From Variovorax sp. PBL-E5 (GTDB taxonomy: Bacteria; Pseudomonadota; Gammaproteobacteria; Burkholderiales; Burkholderiaceae_C), in the NCBI RefSeq assembly GCF_901827185.1, contig NZ_LR594671.1:5512001-5576000 (forward strand): a stretch of 64,000 bases of DNA, given 5' to 3'. Of this stretch, positions 35,422 through 44,048 are shown piece after piece (position 1 is the first letter of the stretch; each line of letters begins with the position of its first letter). A program made the translations under genes and the position numbers. Under the pieces are notes generated by a model. That model saw nothing but the letters and a program-made list of their open reading frames with translations. It was not told the DNA's origin and made no database searches.

Positions 35422-36477
35422 ATGAAGACCATCCAGGGTCCGGCCATCTTTCTGGCCCAGTTCGTGGGCGACGCCGCACCCTTCGATTCGCTCGACGCGA
35501 TCGCGGGATGGGCTTCGAAGCTCGGCTACAAGGGCGTGCAGCTACCGAGCTGGGACACGCGCCTGTTCGACCTGAAGAAGGCCGCCGCGAGCAAGACCTA
35601 TTGCGACGAAGTGAAAGGCACGCTGGCGCAGCACGGGCTCGAGATCACCGAGCTGTCGACCCATCTGCAGGGCCAGCTCGTCGCCGTGCATCCGGCCTAC
35701 GACGCGGGCTTCGACGGCTTTGCCGCGCCCGAGGTCCGCAACGATCCGGTCCGGCGACAGCAATGGGCGGTCGAGCAGCTGCATTTCGCGGCGCAGGCTT
35801 CGGCGCATCTCGGCCTCACGGCGCACGCGACCTTCTCGGGTGCGCTGGCCTGGCCCTATCTCTATTCGTGGCCGCCGCGTCCGCCGGGCCTGATCGAGGA
35901 AGCCTTCGACGAGCTCGCGCGCCGATGGAAACCGATCCTCGACGCCTTCGACGAGGCCGGCGTCGACGTCTGCTACGAGATCCATCCGGGCGAAGACCTG
36001 CACGACGGCGTGACCTACGAGATGTTCCTCGAGCGCGTGGGCCAGCATCCGCGCGCTTGCCTGCTGTATGACCCGAGCCATTTCGTGCTGCAGCAGCTCA
36101 ACTACCTCGACTACATCGACCACTACCACGAGCGCATCAAGATCTTCCACGTGAAGGACGCGGAGTTCAATCCGACCGGCAAGCAGGGCGTGTACGGCGG
36201 CTTCCAGCCATGGCTCGACCGGGCCGGGCGCTTCCGCTCGCTCGGCGACGGGCAGGTCGACTTCGGCGCCATCTTCTCGAAGCTGGCCGCCTATGATTTT
36301 CCCGGCTGGGCGGTGCTCGAGTGGGAATGCTGCCTGAAGCATCCGGAGGACGGTGCGCGCGAGGGCGCCGAATTCATCGCGCGGCACATCATCCGCGTGG
36401 CCGACCGCGCCTTCGACGACTTCGCGGGCGGCAACGCCGACGCCGCCGCCAATCGAAAGATGCTGGGCATCGGATAA
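35422..36477 (+). CDS. Sugar phosphate isomerase/epimerase family protein
   Basis: 351 residues, TIM-barrel AP-endonuclease-2 fold as in IolE/IolI and xylose isomerase-like proteins. Metal-ligand positions are visible in VCYEIHPGEDLHDG (Glu/His), LLYDPSHFVLQQLN (Asp/His), KIFHVKDAEF (His-x-Asp) and WAVLEWECCLKH (Glu). These enzymes isomerise or epimerise keto sugars or inositol derivatives with Mn or Co. GAGGAGAC lies 8 nt before the ATG. Its 5' neighbour is divergent; the 3' side has a copy of the intergenic hairpin repeat. Substrate is unknown. Confidence 0.83.
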   Translation: MKTIQGPAIFLAQFVGDAAPFDSLDAIAGWASKLGYKGVQLPSWDTRLFDLKKAAASKTYCDEVKGTLAQHGLEITELSTHLQGQLVAVHPAYDAGFDGFAAPEVRNDPVRRQQWAVEQLHFAAQASAHLGLTAHATFSGALAWPYLYSWPPRPPGLIEEAFDELARRWKPILDAFDEAGVDVCYEIHPGEDLHDGVTYEMFLERVGQHPRACLLYDPSHFVLQQLNYLDYIDHYHERIKIFHVKDAEFNPTGKQGVYGGFQPWLDRAGRFRSLGDGQVDFGAIFSKLAAYDFPGWAVLEWECCLKHPEDGAREGAEFIARHIIRVADRAFDDFAGGNADAAANRKMLGIG

Positions 36478-36493
36478 CCCCACCCCGGCGCGA

Positions 36494-36588
36494 GCCAGGA
36501 ACACCGCGGATCCGGCTCCGCCGGTCCGCCGGTGTTGCCCCCGGCAGGGGGTTGGCGAAGCGACACGAAGTGCGCGCAGCCTGGGGGC
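36494..36588. repeat. Intergenic hairpin repeat, copy 1
   Basis: About 95 bp that is clearly similar to 57859-57950. Both share AACACCGCGGA near the start, a CCGGC/GCCGG stem, GGTGTTGCCCCCGG, CACACGAAGTG-like (here GACACGAAGTG) and AGCCTGGGG near the end. AACACC pairs with GGTGTT around a long GC-rich stem. It lies between the converging isomerase and HtrA-like genes. It looks like a dispersed REP-type element. Confidence 0.75.
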
Positions 36589-36593
36589 GAGCC

Positions 36594-37694
36594 CTAAATG
36601 CTTTCAGGCTTTCGCAGCGTCTGCATGCGGTCGATCGCGTGGACCTTGACCTTGCGAACCTCCGAGCCCTGGCGCACCGTGAGCACCACCTCGCTCTCGG
36701 GCGCCGCCCGCTTCCACAGCTGCTTGTAGAAGGCCTCGAGGGTGCGGACCTCGACACCGTCGATCTCCAGCACCACGTCACCGGGCTGCAGGCCGGCCGC
36801 CAGCGCGGGGCCCGAGCGATCGACACGCACGATCTCGACCTGCCCGTCGTGTTCCGATGAAGAGATGCCGAGCCACGGCCGCACGCTCGCGCGCGTCGTG
36901 CCCGTGGCCTGCAGCTCGGCGAGCACCGGACGCAGCAACTGCACCGGCACGAACATGTTGCCCGGCGGCCCATGATCGGGGCCGCCCGTCTCCATCACGA
37001 ACAGGCTGCCGATGCCGAGCAGTTCGCCATTGCGATTGAAGAGCGCCGCGCCGCTGTGGTTGATCACCGGCGGGCTGGTGAAGAGCGCAGTGTCGATGTA
37101 GTACTCCCAGTAACCGGAGAAGGGCCGCGTCGCGACCAGCCGCGTGAACGCGACCTCGGTGCCGCTGCTGCTGCCGGTCGCGACCAGGAGCGGCTCGCCG
37201 GCCTTCACCGAGGCGACGCCGGCGAACGGCACCGGCTCGATGCCGCGCAGCGGCACCAGCGGCCGCACGAGGCCGAAGCCGGTGGCGAGGTCGTAGGCGA
37301 CCTCGCGTGCCGGCAGGACATGGTCGTCCTGCGTGACGATCTCGATCGTCTCGGCCTCGAGCAGCAGGTAGCCGATGGTGAGGATCAGTCCGTCGGGCCC
37401 GATCACCACACCCGATCCGACGCGCTCCCGGCCCAGGCTGTCGGCGGACTTCGCGCCGTCGATCGCGGCCACGCGCAGCGCCACGACCGCATCGCCGGCG
37501 CGCTGGAGCGCCTGGACTTGCGCGCTGCCGGGTCGGCCATCGGACCGGGAGACGAGGGTGGCGGCCAGCAGGCCCGGGAAGGCGAAGAACAGCAGGACGC
37601 CGGCGATCAGCAACCGGGCCCCCCATCGTGCGGCGCGCAGGGCCACAGGCCCGGACGGCGGCATGAACCGAACCGGCGATCCGTGAATTTCCAT
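36594..37694 (-). CDS. HtrA/trypsin-like membrane protein with PDZ domain, probably inactive
   Basis: 366 residues from ATG 37694, which has AGGAG 8 nt upstream. One N-terminal membrane helix (LLIAGVLLFFAFPGLLAAT) is followed by an HtrA-like domain. GSGVVIGPDGLILTIGYLLL corresponds to the segment that normally reads LTNxHVV, so the catalytic His is replaced. The Asp segment reads DLATGFGLV with the usual TDLA aspartate missing. The Ser region is INHSGAALFNRNGELLGIG instead of GNSGGP. A PDZ domain (ASVRPWLGISSSE to the end) follows. It probably binds peptides in the periplasm rather than cutting them. Alignment of the triad is by eye. Confidence 0.75.
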   Translation of the reverse strand: MEIHGSPVRFMPPSGPVALRAARWGARLLIAGVLLFFAFPGLLAATLVSRSDGRPGSAQVQALQRAGDAVVALRVAAIDGAKSADSLGRERVGSGVVIGPDGLILTIGYLLLEAETIEIVTQDDHVLPAREVAYDLATGFGLVRPLVPLRGIEPVPFAGVASVKAGEPLLVATGSSSGTEVAFTRLVATRPFSGYWEYYIDTALFTSPPVINHSGAALFNRNGELLGIGSLFVMETGGPDHGPPGNMFVPVQLLRPVLAELQATGTTRASVRPWLGISSSEHDGQVEIVRVDRSGPALAAGLQPGDVVLEIDGVEVRTLEAFYKQLWKRAAPESEVVLTVRQGSEVRKVKVHAIDRMQTLRKPESI

Positions 37695-38069
37695 GGCAGC
37701 GCTCCTGGGAACGATGGTGCCGCCATGGTGCGCCGCGAGCGAGCGGCTCGCAAGCCCGTGCCGCGCACCATAAACAGCAACACTCGTGCCAGATCGGCTA
37801 GAATGCAGGGTTCGTTTCGATATCACGACGAAGCACGTTTCGTCATCGCGCCGGCTGACCTGGAATCTCCAGGCCTTCACTCACAAGCCGGCCCTCACAG
37901 TGTGTTGGTGCGCCAGACCGGGCGCCCATGATTGCCACCACTGCCTTCGTACTTGTTGAAGCGAACAGCGCGCTGTCCGCTCCGGTGGGCGCCATTTCCG
38001 GCCGGCCTGCGCTTTTGTTTTTTCAATTATCTTCAGCGCTGTCGCGGCGTCGCGGCACGCAAGGCTTTC
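37695..38069. other. Intergenic region between divergent HtrA-like and infA-dbpA clusters
   Basis: 375 bp without a supportable gene. It holds a TAGAAT element (37799-37804) that could be a plus-strand -10. It also has a perfect hairpin CCTGGA-ATC-TCCAGG (37859-37873), and a pyrimidine-rich run (TTTTGTTTTTTCAATTATC) about 35-55 nt before the next gene. A long 5' leader for the downstream genes is likely, as cold-inducible helicase operons often have one. The open frames here are short and not convincing. Confidence 0.4.
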
Positions 38070-38330
38070 ATGGACATCATTCAACACAGCATCGCGGTGG
38101 GCAAGTACCTTGTCTCGCCGCTCGTCAAGGATCTGGACGACGGCCGCTTCGCGGCTTCGGTCTCGATCCGCTCCGGGCACGGCAGCGGCACGCACGATCG
38201 CGTGATGCGCTTCACGCCGCGCTTCGCCAACCAGGCCGCCGCCATCCGCTACGCCCTCGACCAGGGACTGGCCTGGGTGCGCGAACGCACCCTGCCCCGC
38301 GGCACGGCGATCCCCTGCGCGGCCTGCTGA
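38070..38330 (+). CDS. Small conserved-looking protein upstream of infA
   Basis: 86 residues starting MDIIQHSIAVGKYLVSPLVK. It is a compact soluble protein with alternating charged and hydrophobic residues, TPRFANQAAAIRYALDQGLAWV as a likely helix, and CAAC at the C-terminus. AAGG lies 6 nt before the ATG. The gene is 48 nt upstream of the infA paralogue and probably in the same transcript. No known domain is recognised. The high GC at third codon positions supports real coding. Confidence 0.6.
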   Translation: MDIIQHSIAVGKYLVSPLVKDLDDGRFAASVSIRSGHGSGTHDRVMRFTPRFANQAAAIRYALDQGLAWVRERTLPRGTAIPCAAC

Positions 38331-38378
38331 AGCGGCCCCGCAGTTTCAACCCATCACGACCATCATTCAGAGGACCAC

Positions 38379-38648
38379 ATGCCCAAGGAAGAACTGATCG
38401 AAATGAACGGCGCAGTGACCGAAGTGCTGCCCGACTCCCGCTACCGCGTGACCCTGGACAACGGTCACCAGCTCATCGCCTACAGCGGCGGCAAGATGCG
38501 CAAGCACCACATCCGCATCCTGGCCGGCGACAAGGTGTCGCTGGAGCTGTCGCCCTATGACCTGACCAAGGGCCGCATCACCTTCCGTCACCTGGAACGC
38601 CGCGGCCCACCGCCGGTCAACTCCAACAACAACGCGCCGCGCCGCTGA
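38379..38648 (+). CDS. infA: Translation initiation factor IF-1 (second copy type)
   Basis: 89 residues: the S1-like OB fold with [55 protein letters not shown] and an Asn/Pro/Arg tail longer than in E. coli IF-1. IF-1 occupies the ribosomal A site during initiation and stabilises IF-2. Many Burkholderiales carry one infA in the ribosomal protein operon and another elsewhere; its position beside an RNA helicase gene suggests this is the second, perhaps cold-shock related. It is 11 nt before dbpA. Confidence 0.93.
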   Translation: MPKEELIEMNGAVTEVLPDSRYRVTLDNGHQLIAYSGGKMRKHHIRILAGDKVSLELSPYDLTKGRITFRHLERRGPPPVNSNNNAPRR

Positions 38649-38659
38649 TCGACGCCCGC

Positions 38660-40063
38660 GTGACCCCCACAGGATCCGCCGCCGACTTCGCTTCGCTGCC
38701 GCTCACGCCGCAGACGCTGGCGAACCTGACGCAGCTCGGCTATCTGCAGATGACGCCGATCCAGGCGGCCAGCCTGCCGGTGGCGCTGCTCGGCCGTGAC
38801 CTGATCGCGCAGGCCAAGACCGGCAGCGGCAAGACCGCCGCTTTCGCGCTGGCGCTGCTCGCCAACCTCAACCCGCGCCGCTTCGCCATCCAGTCGATGG
38901 TGCTGTGCCCGACGCGCGAACTGGCCGACCAGGTGACGGCGGAAATCCGCCGCCTGGCCCGCGCCGAAGAAAACATCAAGGTGGTCACGCTTTGCGGCGG
39001 CGTCGCCTTGCGCGGGCAGCTCGCGAGCCTCGAGCACGGCGCCCATGTCGTGGTCGGCACGCCGGGCCGCATCATGGACCACCTCGAACGCGGCAGCCTG
39101 AAACTCGAAGCCCTCAACACGCTGGTGCTCGACGAAGCCGACCGCATGCTCGACATGGGCTTCTTCGACGACATCGCCAAGGTCGCCCGCCAGTGCCCGA
39201 AGGAACGCCAGACGCTGCTGTTCTCGGCCACCTACCCCGAAGGCATCGCCAAGCTCAGCGCGCAGTTCATGAAGAGCCCGCAGCAGATCACGGTGCAGGT
39301 GCAGCACGAGGAAGGCAAGATCCGCCAGCGCTGGTACGAGGTGAAGGACAGCGAACGGCTGCACGCCGTGAGCCTGCTGCTCAACCACTTTCGCCCGGCC
39401 AGCACGCTGGCCTTCTGCAACACCAAGCAGCAGTGCCGCGACCTGGTCCAGGTGCTGCAGGCCCAGGGCTTCAGCGCGCTGGCGCTGTTCGGCGAACTGG
39501 AGCAGCGCGAGCGCGACCAGGTGCTGGTGCAGTTCGCCAATCGCAGCTGTTCGGTGCTGGTCGCCACCGACGTCGCAGCGCGCGGCCTCGACATCGCGCA
39601 GCTCGAAGCGGTGATCAACGTCGACGTGACGCCCGATGCCGAGATCCACATCCACCGCATCGGCCGCACCGGACGCGGCGATGCAGAAGGCCTGGCATTG
39701 AGCCTCGCCGGCATGGACGAGATGGGCAGCGTCGGAAAGATCGAGCAGCTGCAGGGCCGCGAGTCCGAATGGCATCCGCTGGCCGAACTCACCGCCGATG
39801 CCCAAGGCCCGCTGCGGCCACCGATGGCCACGCTGCAGATCGTTGGCGGCCGCAAGGAGAAGATCCGCGCCGGCGACGTGCTGGGCGCGCTCACCGGCGA
39901 GGCCGGCTTCGCCAAGGAACAGGTCGGCAAGATCAACGTCAACGAGTTCTCCACCTACGTGGCGGTCGACCGGCGCATCGCGCGCGAGGCCGCGCACAAA
40001 CTTTCCACCGGCCGCGTCAAGGGCAAGACCGTGAAGGTACGGCTGCTCGACGATGTGGCCTAA
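38660..40063 (+). CDS. dbpA: DEAD-box ATP-dependent RNA helicase DbpA
   Basis: 467 residues, GTG start. Helicase motifs are in order: GYLQMTPIQAA (Q), AKTGSGKTAAF (Walker A), VLDEADRMLDMGFF (DEAD), FSATYPEG (SAT) and HRIGRTGRGD (VI). The C-terminal about 75 residues (IVGGRKEKIRAGDVLGALTG onward) match the DbpA RNA-binding domain that recognises hairpin 92 of 23S rRNA. The protein acts in 50S ribosome assembly. It follows the infA paralogue by 11 nt, linking two translation-related genes. Confidence 0.93.
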   Translation: MTPTGSAADFASLPLTPQTLANLTQLGYLQMTPIQAASLPVALLGRDLIAQAKTGSGKTAAFALALLANLNPRRFAIQSMVLCPTRELADQVTAEIRRLARAEENIKVVTLCGGVALRGQLASLEHGAHVVVGTPGRIMDHLERGSLKLEALNTLVLDEADRMLDMGFFDDIAKVARQCPKERQTLLFSATYPEGIAKLSAQFMKSPQQITVQVQHEEGKIRQRWYEVKDSERLHAVSLLLNHFRPASTLAFCNTKQQCRDLVQVLQAQGFSALALFGELEQRERDQVLVQFANRSCSVLVATDVAARGLDIAQLEAVINVDVTPDAEIHIHRIGRTGRGDAEGLALSLAGMDEMGSVGKIEQLQGRESEWHPLAELTADAQGPLRPPMATLQIVGGRKEKIRAGDVLGALTGEAGFAKEQVGKINVNEFSTYVAVDRRIAREAAHKLSTGRVKGKTVKVRLLDDVA

Positions 40064-40098
40064 TCACGTCCTTCGATTTCTTTTTATCCGAGCGTCCC

Positions 40099-40269
40099 AT
40101 GCCCAAGAAAATCCGCACCGAGGCCGATCGCCTGGCCACCCCCAAGCCCGTTCCGCAACCTGGCTACAACGTCCCCAAGTCGGGCGGCGGCCAGAAGGTC
40201 AGCCTGGAGCGTGGCACCGCGACCCGCAGCAAGAAGAACCCCGGCAAGCGGGCCAAGAAGGGCGGTTGA
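40099..40269 (+). CDS. Small very basic protein
   Basis: 56 residues, MPKKIRTEADRLATPKPVPQ then a Gly/Ser/Lys/Arg-rich end (SKKNPGKRAKKGG). Strong positive charge and no hydrophobic core suggest an RNA- or ribosome-associated disordered protein. It is 35 nt after dbpA and ends 36 nt before a strong terminator, so it is probably the last gene of the infA-dbpA unit. Family unknown to me. Confidence 0.6.
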   Translation: MPKKIRTEADRLATPKPVPQPGYNVPKSGGGQKVSLERGTATRSKKNPGKRAKKGG

Positions 40270-40305
40270 GCGGACTGCGCCTTTCGCGGCGCACCGCCGA
40301 CTCCG

Positions 40306-40330
40306 AAAACGCGCCCCCGGGCGCGTTTTT
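40306..40330 (+). terminator. Terminator after the infA-dbpA unit
   Basis: AAAACGCGCCC (40306-40316) and GGGCGCGTTTT (40319-40329) form a perfect 11-bp stem with a 2-nt gap and a following T. It can work in both directions, but only the plus side has a gene ending upstream. Confidence 0.85.
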
Positions 40331-40352
40331 CATTGGAAGCTCACGCCACCCC

Positions 40353-40685
40353 ATGTCCGACGACTACCAGATCGACATCCCGCCTTCGTTCTTCGCGGTC
40401 TACACCAACGCGAGGCAGCGCCTCGCCGAACCGATCGCCGTCGTGCGCGCGCGCTACGAGGTGTGCGAGGACCTTGCCAGTCACCTGGTGCAGCAGGCGC
40501 AGTTGCTGCATCACGTCGAGGTGCCCTCGGAAGACGAGATCCTGCGGCGCATCCACGCCGGCCTCTGCATGCCCGACGCGGGCGTCCCGGCGGGCGAGGC
40601 CGAATGGATCGTGCGGCGGCTGGCCGAGCTGCTGAACTGGAACTGTCCGCTGCTCGGCGATTCCCCCGAGCCCGACACGCCCTAG
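40353..40685 (+). CDS. Hypothetical protein, 110 residues
   Basis: The sequence starts MSDDYQIDIPPSFFAVYTNARQ and is mainly helical and acidic (IVRRLAELLNWNCPLLG near the end). No signal or membrane segment. High GC at third positions supports a real gene. It starts 23 nt after the terminator stem, so it has its own promoter or depends on read-through. No recognised domain; it may be a small Burkholderiales-restricted family. Confidence 0.6.
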   Translation: MSDDYQIDIPPSFFAVYTNARQRLAEPIAVVRARYEVCEDLASHLVQQAQLLHHVEVPSEDEILRRIHAGLCMPDAGVPAGEAEWIVRRLAELLNWNCPLLGDSPEPDTP

Positions 40686-40775
40686 TCACGGCCGGACGCC
40701 GGCGCCGCCGCGTGCACTCCCCGCGCGGGCCCGAAAGTGATTCAATGCGGCAAATTCGCCGGAGAAGGAGACCGC

Positions 40776-41693
40776 ATGACAACCACAAGTTCCCGCCGCT
40801 GGCTGCGGCGCACCGTGATCGGGCTCGCGCTGCTGATCGCGCTCGCAGCGTTGGCCCTCTTCGCCGGCGACCAGCTGGCGCGCCACAGAATGCAGCGCAA
40901 GGTCGAGGTCCCGGTGACGGCGGTCGCCTTCCGCGACGACGCCGCGGCGCTCGAACGCGGCCACTATCTCTTTGCCTCGCGCGGCTGCGTCGACTGTCAT
41001 GGTGCGCAGGGCAACGGCCGCCTGTTTCTCGACGACGGCAAGGGCATGCGCATCGCGGGACCCAACATCAGTCCCGGCCCCGGCCCCGGCAGCGCGGTCG
41101 CCGCCTATGGCCCAGCGGACTGGGAGCGCACCATCCGCCACGGCGTGACCCCGCAAGGCCGGGCGCTGATGGTGATGCCGAGCGAGGACTACAACCGCCT
41201 CACCGATGACGACCTCGCTTCGCTGGTCGCCTACCTGCGCCACCTCGCGCCGGCCGAGGGCGGCCCTGCGGTGATCGACCTGCCCCTGCCCGTGCGTGCC
41301 CTCTATGGCTTCGGCGTGATCAAGGACGCCGCCGCCAAGATCGACCACACGCGCCCGCCCGAGCAGCCCGTGGCCGACGGCATCAGCGTGGCCCATGGCG
41401 CCTACGTCGCCAACATGTGCCTCGGCTGCCATGGCCCCAGGCTCGAAGGCGGCAAGATCCCCGGCGGCCCGCCCGACTGGCCGCCGGCCGCCAGGCTCTC
41501 GCCCGGCGAAGGCAGCGTGATGGCGCGCTACGCCGATGCCGACACCTTCGCGCGTCTTTTCAAGACCGGCCTGCGGCCGGACGGCAGCGCGGTGCAGGTG
41601 ATGCCCTTCGGCTCGCTGCGCGAGATGAACGACACCGACGTGCGCGCGCTCCACCTCTACCTGAAGAGCCTCGCGCCGAGCAAGCCGGGCTGA
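40776..41693 (+). CDS. Membrane-anchored dihaem cytochrome c
   Basis: 305 residues. An N-terminal membrane helix (about residues 12-31, TVIGLALLIALAALALFAG) anchors it, and two class I cytochrome c domains follow with haem motifs CVDCH (about residue 71) and CLGCH (about residue 217). Methionine ligands are probable in VMPSEDY and VMPFGSL. It would carry electrons in the periplasm, as in the cytochrome subunits of alcohol, aldehyde or gluconate dehydrogenases, but no partner dehydrogenase is adjacent. GGAGAAGGAG lies 6 nt before the ATG. Confidence 0.88.
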   Translation: MTTTSSRRWLRRTVIGLALLIALAALALFAGDQLARHRMQRKVEVPVTAVAFRDDAAALERGHYLFASRGCVDCHGAQGNGRLFLDDGKGMRIAGPNISPGPGPGSAVAAYGPADWERTIRHGVTPQGRALMVMPSEDYNRLTDDDLASLVAYLRHLAPAEGGPAVIDLPLPVRALYGFGVIKDAAAKIDHTRPPEQPVADGISVAHGAYVANMCLGCHGPRLEGGKIPGGPPDWPPAARLSPGEGSVMARYADADTFARLFKTGLRPDGSAVQVMPFGSLREMNDTDVRALHLYLKSLAPSKPG

Positions 41694-41703
41694 GCGCCGG
41701 GCC

Positions 41704-42696
41704 TCAATCGATCTTCGCGCCCGAGGCCTTGACCACCGCGCCCATCGCGCGCCAGTCGGCTGCCAGCAGTTGCTGGAACGCGGGCGCATCGGAGCTGCGC
41801 GGCTCGATGCCCAGGCGCAGGAAGCGGTCCTTCATCGCCGGATCGGCCAGCACCTTGTCGACCGCGGCGTTGAGCCGATCGACCTCCGCCTTCGGTGTGC
41901 CTGCGGGCGCGAGCAGGCCGATCCACGAATCGAATTCGTAGCCCGGCAGGCCGCTCTCGGCCACCGTCGGCAGGTTCGGCAGAAAGGGGCTGCGCAGCTT
42001 GCCGGTCGAGGCCAGCGGCTTGATGCGGGCATCGTTCTGCAGACCCATCACGCCGATGCTCGACGAGGTCACCGCCTGCACGCGGCCGGCCAGCAATTCG
42101 GTGATCGCCTCGCCGGTCGACTTGGTCGGGATGTGCGTCATCTCGAGCCCGGCCTGGGCGAGGAACGAGGCCATCGCCAGGTGCGTGGCGCTGCCGTTGC
42201 CGGCCGATGCGTAGTTGTACTTGCCCGGATGCGCCTTCACCTCGCGGATGAACTCGGCGATGTTGGACACGTTGAGTGCGCTCGACGCCACCACCACGTA
42301 GCCCGCGTTGCCGAGGTTGGCGACGCCGACGAAATCCTTCAGCGGGTCGTAGGCGAGCTTGCTGTAGAGGTAGCCCGCGATGTGATGGCTGGCCGCCGCC
42401 AGCAGCAGCGTGTTGCCATCGGGCGCCGCCTTGGCCACCAGCGCCGCACCCACCGTGCCGCCGGCGCCGGCCCGGTTCTCGACGATCACCGAGGCATTCA
42501 GCGCCGCGCCGAGTTCGCCGTTGAAGGCGCGCGCCACCGTGTCCTGCACGGCGCCGGTGCCGAAGGGCACGACGATGCGGATCACGCGTTGCTGTGCATG
42601 CACAGCGCCGGCCATGCCGAGCGCCATGCCGGACAGCGCGCCGAGGGCCAGGGAACGTCGAGAGAGGAGGCAGGACATCGTCGGGATCGCTTTCAC
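41704..42696 (-). CDS. Bug/TctC-family tripartite transporter solute receptor
   Basis: 330 residues with a signal peptide (RRSLALGALSGMALGMAGAVHA). The mature part has the Bug pattern: IVVPFGTGAVQDTVARAF, VENRAGAGGTVGAALVAKA, LPTVAESGLPGYEFDSWIGLLAP and an AFQQLLAADWRAMG C-terminus. These periplasmic proteins bind carboxylates, amides or other small molecules for TctAB-type transporters or for signalling. They are hugely expanded in Burkholderiales and usually, as here, no tctAB is adjacent. It is followed on its 5' side by an M20 hydrolase gene (51 nt), perhaps acting on the same ligand. Confidence 0.9.
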   Translation of the reverse strand: MKAIPTMSCLLSRRSLALGALSGMALGMAGAVHAQQRVIRIVVPFGTGAVQDTVARAFNGELGAALNASVIVENRAGAGGTVGAALVAKAAPDGNTLLLAAASHHIAGYLYSKLAYDPLKDFVGVANLGNAGYVVVASSALNVSNIAEFIREVKAHPGKYNYASAGNGSATHLAMASFLAQAGLEMTHIPTKSTGEAITELLAGRVQAVTSSSIGVMGLQNDARIKPLASTGKLRSPFLPNLPTVAESGLPGYEFDSWIGLLAPAGTPKAEVDRLNAAVDKVLADPAMKDRFLRLGIEPRSSDAPAFQQLLAADWRAMGAVVKASGAKID

Positions 42697-42747
42697 GTCG
42701 GGGGGAGAAGAAAGCCGCGGCGGCGCGGCGCGGAACCCGTCGACCTC

Positions 42748-43947
42748 TCAGCCGCCGGCCGGCAGCCAGCGCTCGACCAGCTTCACGAAGTAGCTGGCGC
42801 CGATCGGAATGATCTCGTCGTTGAAGTCGAAGGAGGTGTTGTGGATGATGCACGGCCCGGGTCCGTGGCCGTCCAGCCGGTGATCGCCGTCGCCGTTGCC
42901 GAGGAAGGCATAGCAGCCCGGCCGCGCCAGCAGCATGTGGGCGAAGTCCTCCGCGCCCATCACGGCCGGGAAGTCGTCGGTGACCATGTCCTCGCCCACG
43001 ACCTCACGCATCACAGCCGCCGCGAAACGCGCCTCGGCCGCGTGGTTGACCACCGGCGGCGAGGCGCGCACGAAGCTCACCTCGGCCGTGCATTCGTGCG
43101 CGTCGGCGATGCCCTGGGCCAGCATGCGCAGCCGTTCCTCGATGCGGTCCAGCGCCGCGATCGAGAAGGTGCGCACCGTGCCGCCGACCGTCGCCGTGTC
43201 GGGGATCACGTTGGGCGCGTCCGAGCCCTGCAGCTGCGTCACTGCGAGCAGCGCGCGCTCGGTGCTCGCGATGGTGCGCGGCACGATGGTCTGCAGCGCC
43301 TGCGCCAGCGCGATCACGGCAGCCACCGGATCGATGCCGGTGTGCGGCATCGACGCGTGCGTGCCGCGGCCGCGCAGCGTAATCCGGTAGGTGTTGCTCG
43401 AGGCCATGAGCGCGCCTTCGTTGAGCGCGAAGCGGCCGACGTCGCCGACCGGGAAGTTGTGCAGCGCGAACACCGCGTCGCACGGGAAGCGGTCGAACAG
43501 GCCGTCCTGGATCATCTTCTTCGCGCCGGCCTTGCCCATCTCCTCGGCCGGCTGGAAGATGAAATTGACCGTGCCGTCGAAGCGCGCGCCCTTCTGCGCG
43601 AGGTGCCAGGCCGCGGCCAGCAGCATGGTGGTGTGGCCGTCATGGCCGCAGGCATGCATGCGGCCGGCATTCGTCGACCGGTGCGCGAACTGGTTGGCTT
43701 CGTCCAGCGGCAGCGCGTCCATGTCGGCGCGCAGGCCGATGCTGCGCGTGCCCGTGCCGCGGCGCAGCACGCCGACCACCCCGGTGCCGGCGATGCCGCG
43801 GTGCACCTCGATGCCCCACTCGGCCAGCAGCCTGGCGACCTTCTCGGAGGTTCGGTGTTCTTCGAAGCCCAGTTCGGGATGCGCATGGATGTCGCGACGG
43901 ATGTCGACGAAGCGGCTCACGTCCGCGAAGGAATCGGCGATGTTCAT
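42748..43947 (-). CDS. M20-family amidohydrolase (hippurate hydrolase-like)
   Basis: 399 residues from ATG 43947. The metal site motif HACGHDGHTTMLL and FIFQPAEEMGKAGAKKM place it in the M20D amidohydrolase group (hippurate hydrolase, IAA-amino acid hydrolase, N-acetyl-L-amino acid deacylases). The dimerisation/lid domain (about residues 180-300) has HASMPHTGIDPVAA. Reaction: hydrolysis of N-acyl amino acids by a two-metal cytoplasmic enzyme. The N-terminal extension of a longer frame is unlikely. It is paired with the Bug receptor gene. Confidence 0.9.
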   Translation of the reverse strand: MNIADSFADVSRFVDIRRDIHAHPELGFEEHRTSEKVARLLAEWGIEVHRGIAGTGVVGVLRRGTGTRSIGLRADMDALPLDEANQFAHRSTNAGRMHACGHDGHTTMLLAAAWHLAQKGARFDGTVNFIFQPAEEMGKAGAKKMIQDGLFDRFPCDAVFALHNFPVGDVGRFALNEGALMASSNTYRITLRGRGTHASMPHTGIDPVAAVIALAQALQTIVPRTIASTERALLAVTQLQGSDAPNVIPDTATVGGTVRTFSIAALDRIEERLRMLAQGIADAHECTAEVSFVRASPPVVNHAAEARFAAAVMREVVGEDMVTDDFPAVMGAEDFAHMLLARPGCYAFLGNGDGDHRLDGHGPGPCIIHNTSFDFNDEIIPIGASYFVKLVERWLPAGG

Positions 43948-44048
43948 GAAGACCGATTCTGAACCAGCCCGCCCGTCTTCGCGCAATGACTGGCCCGATC
44001 GGGCCGCTCGGCCTAGGATGGCATCTCACGACCTGCCGGAGTGCCACC

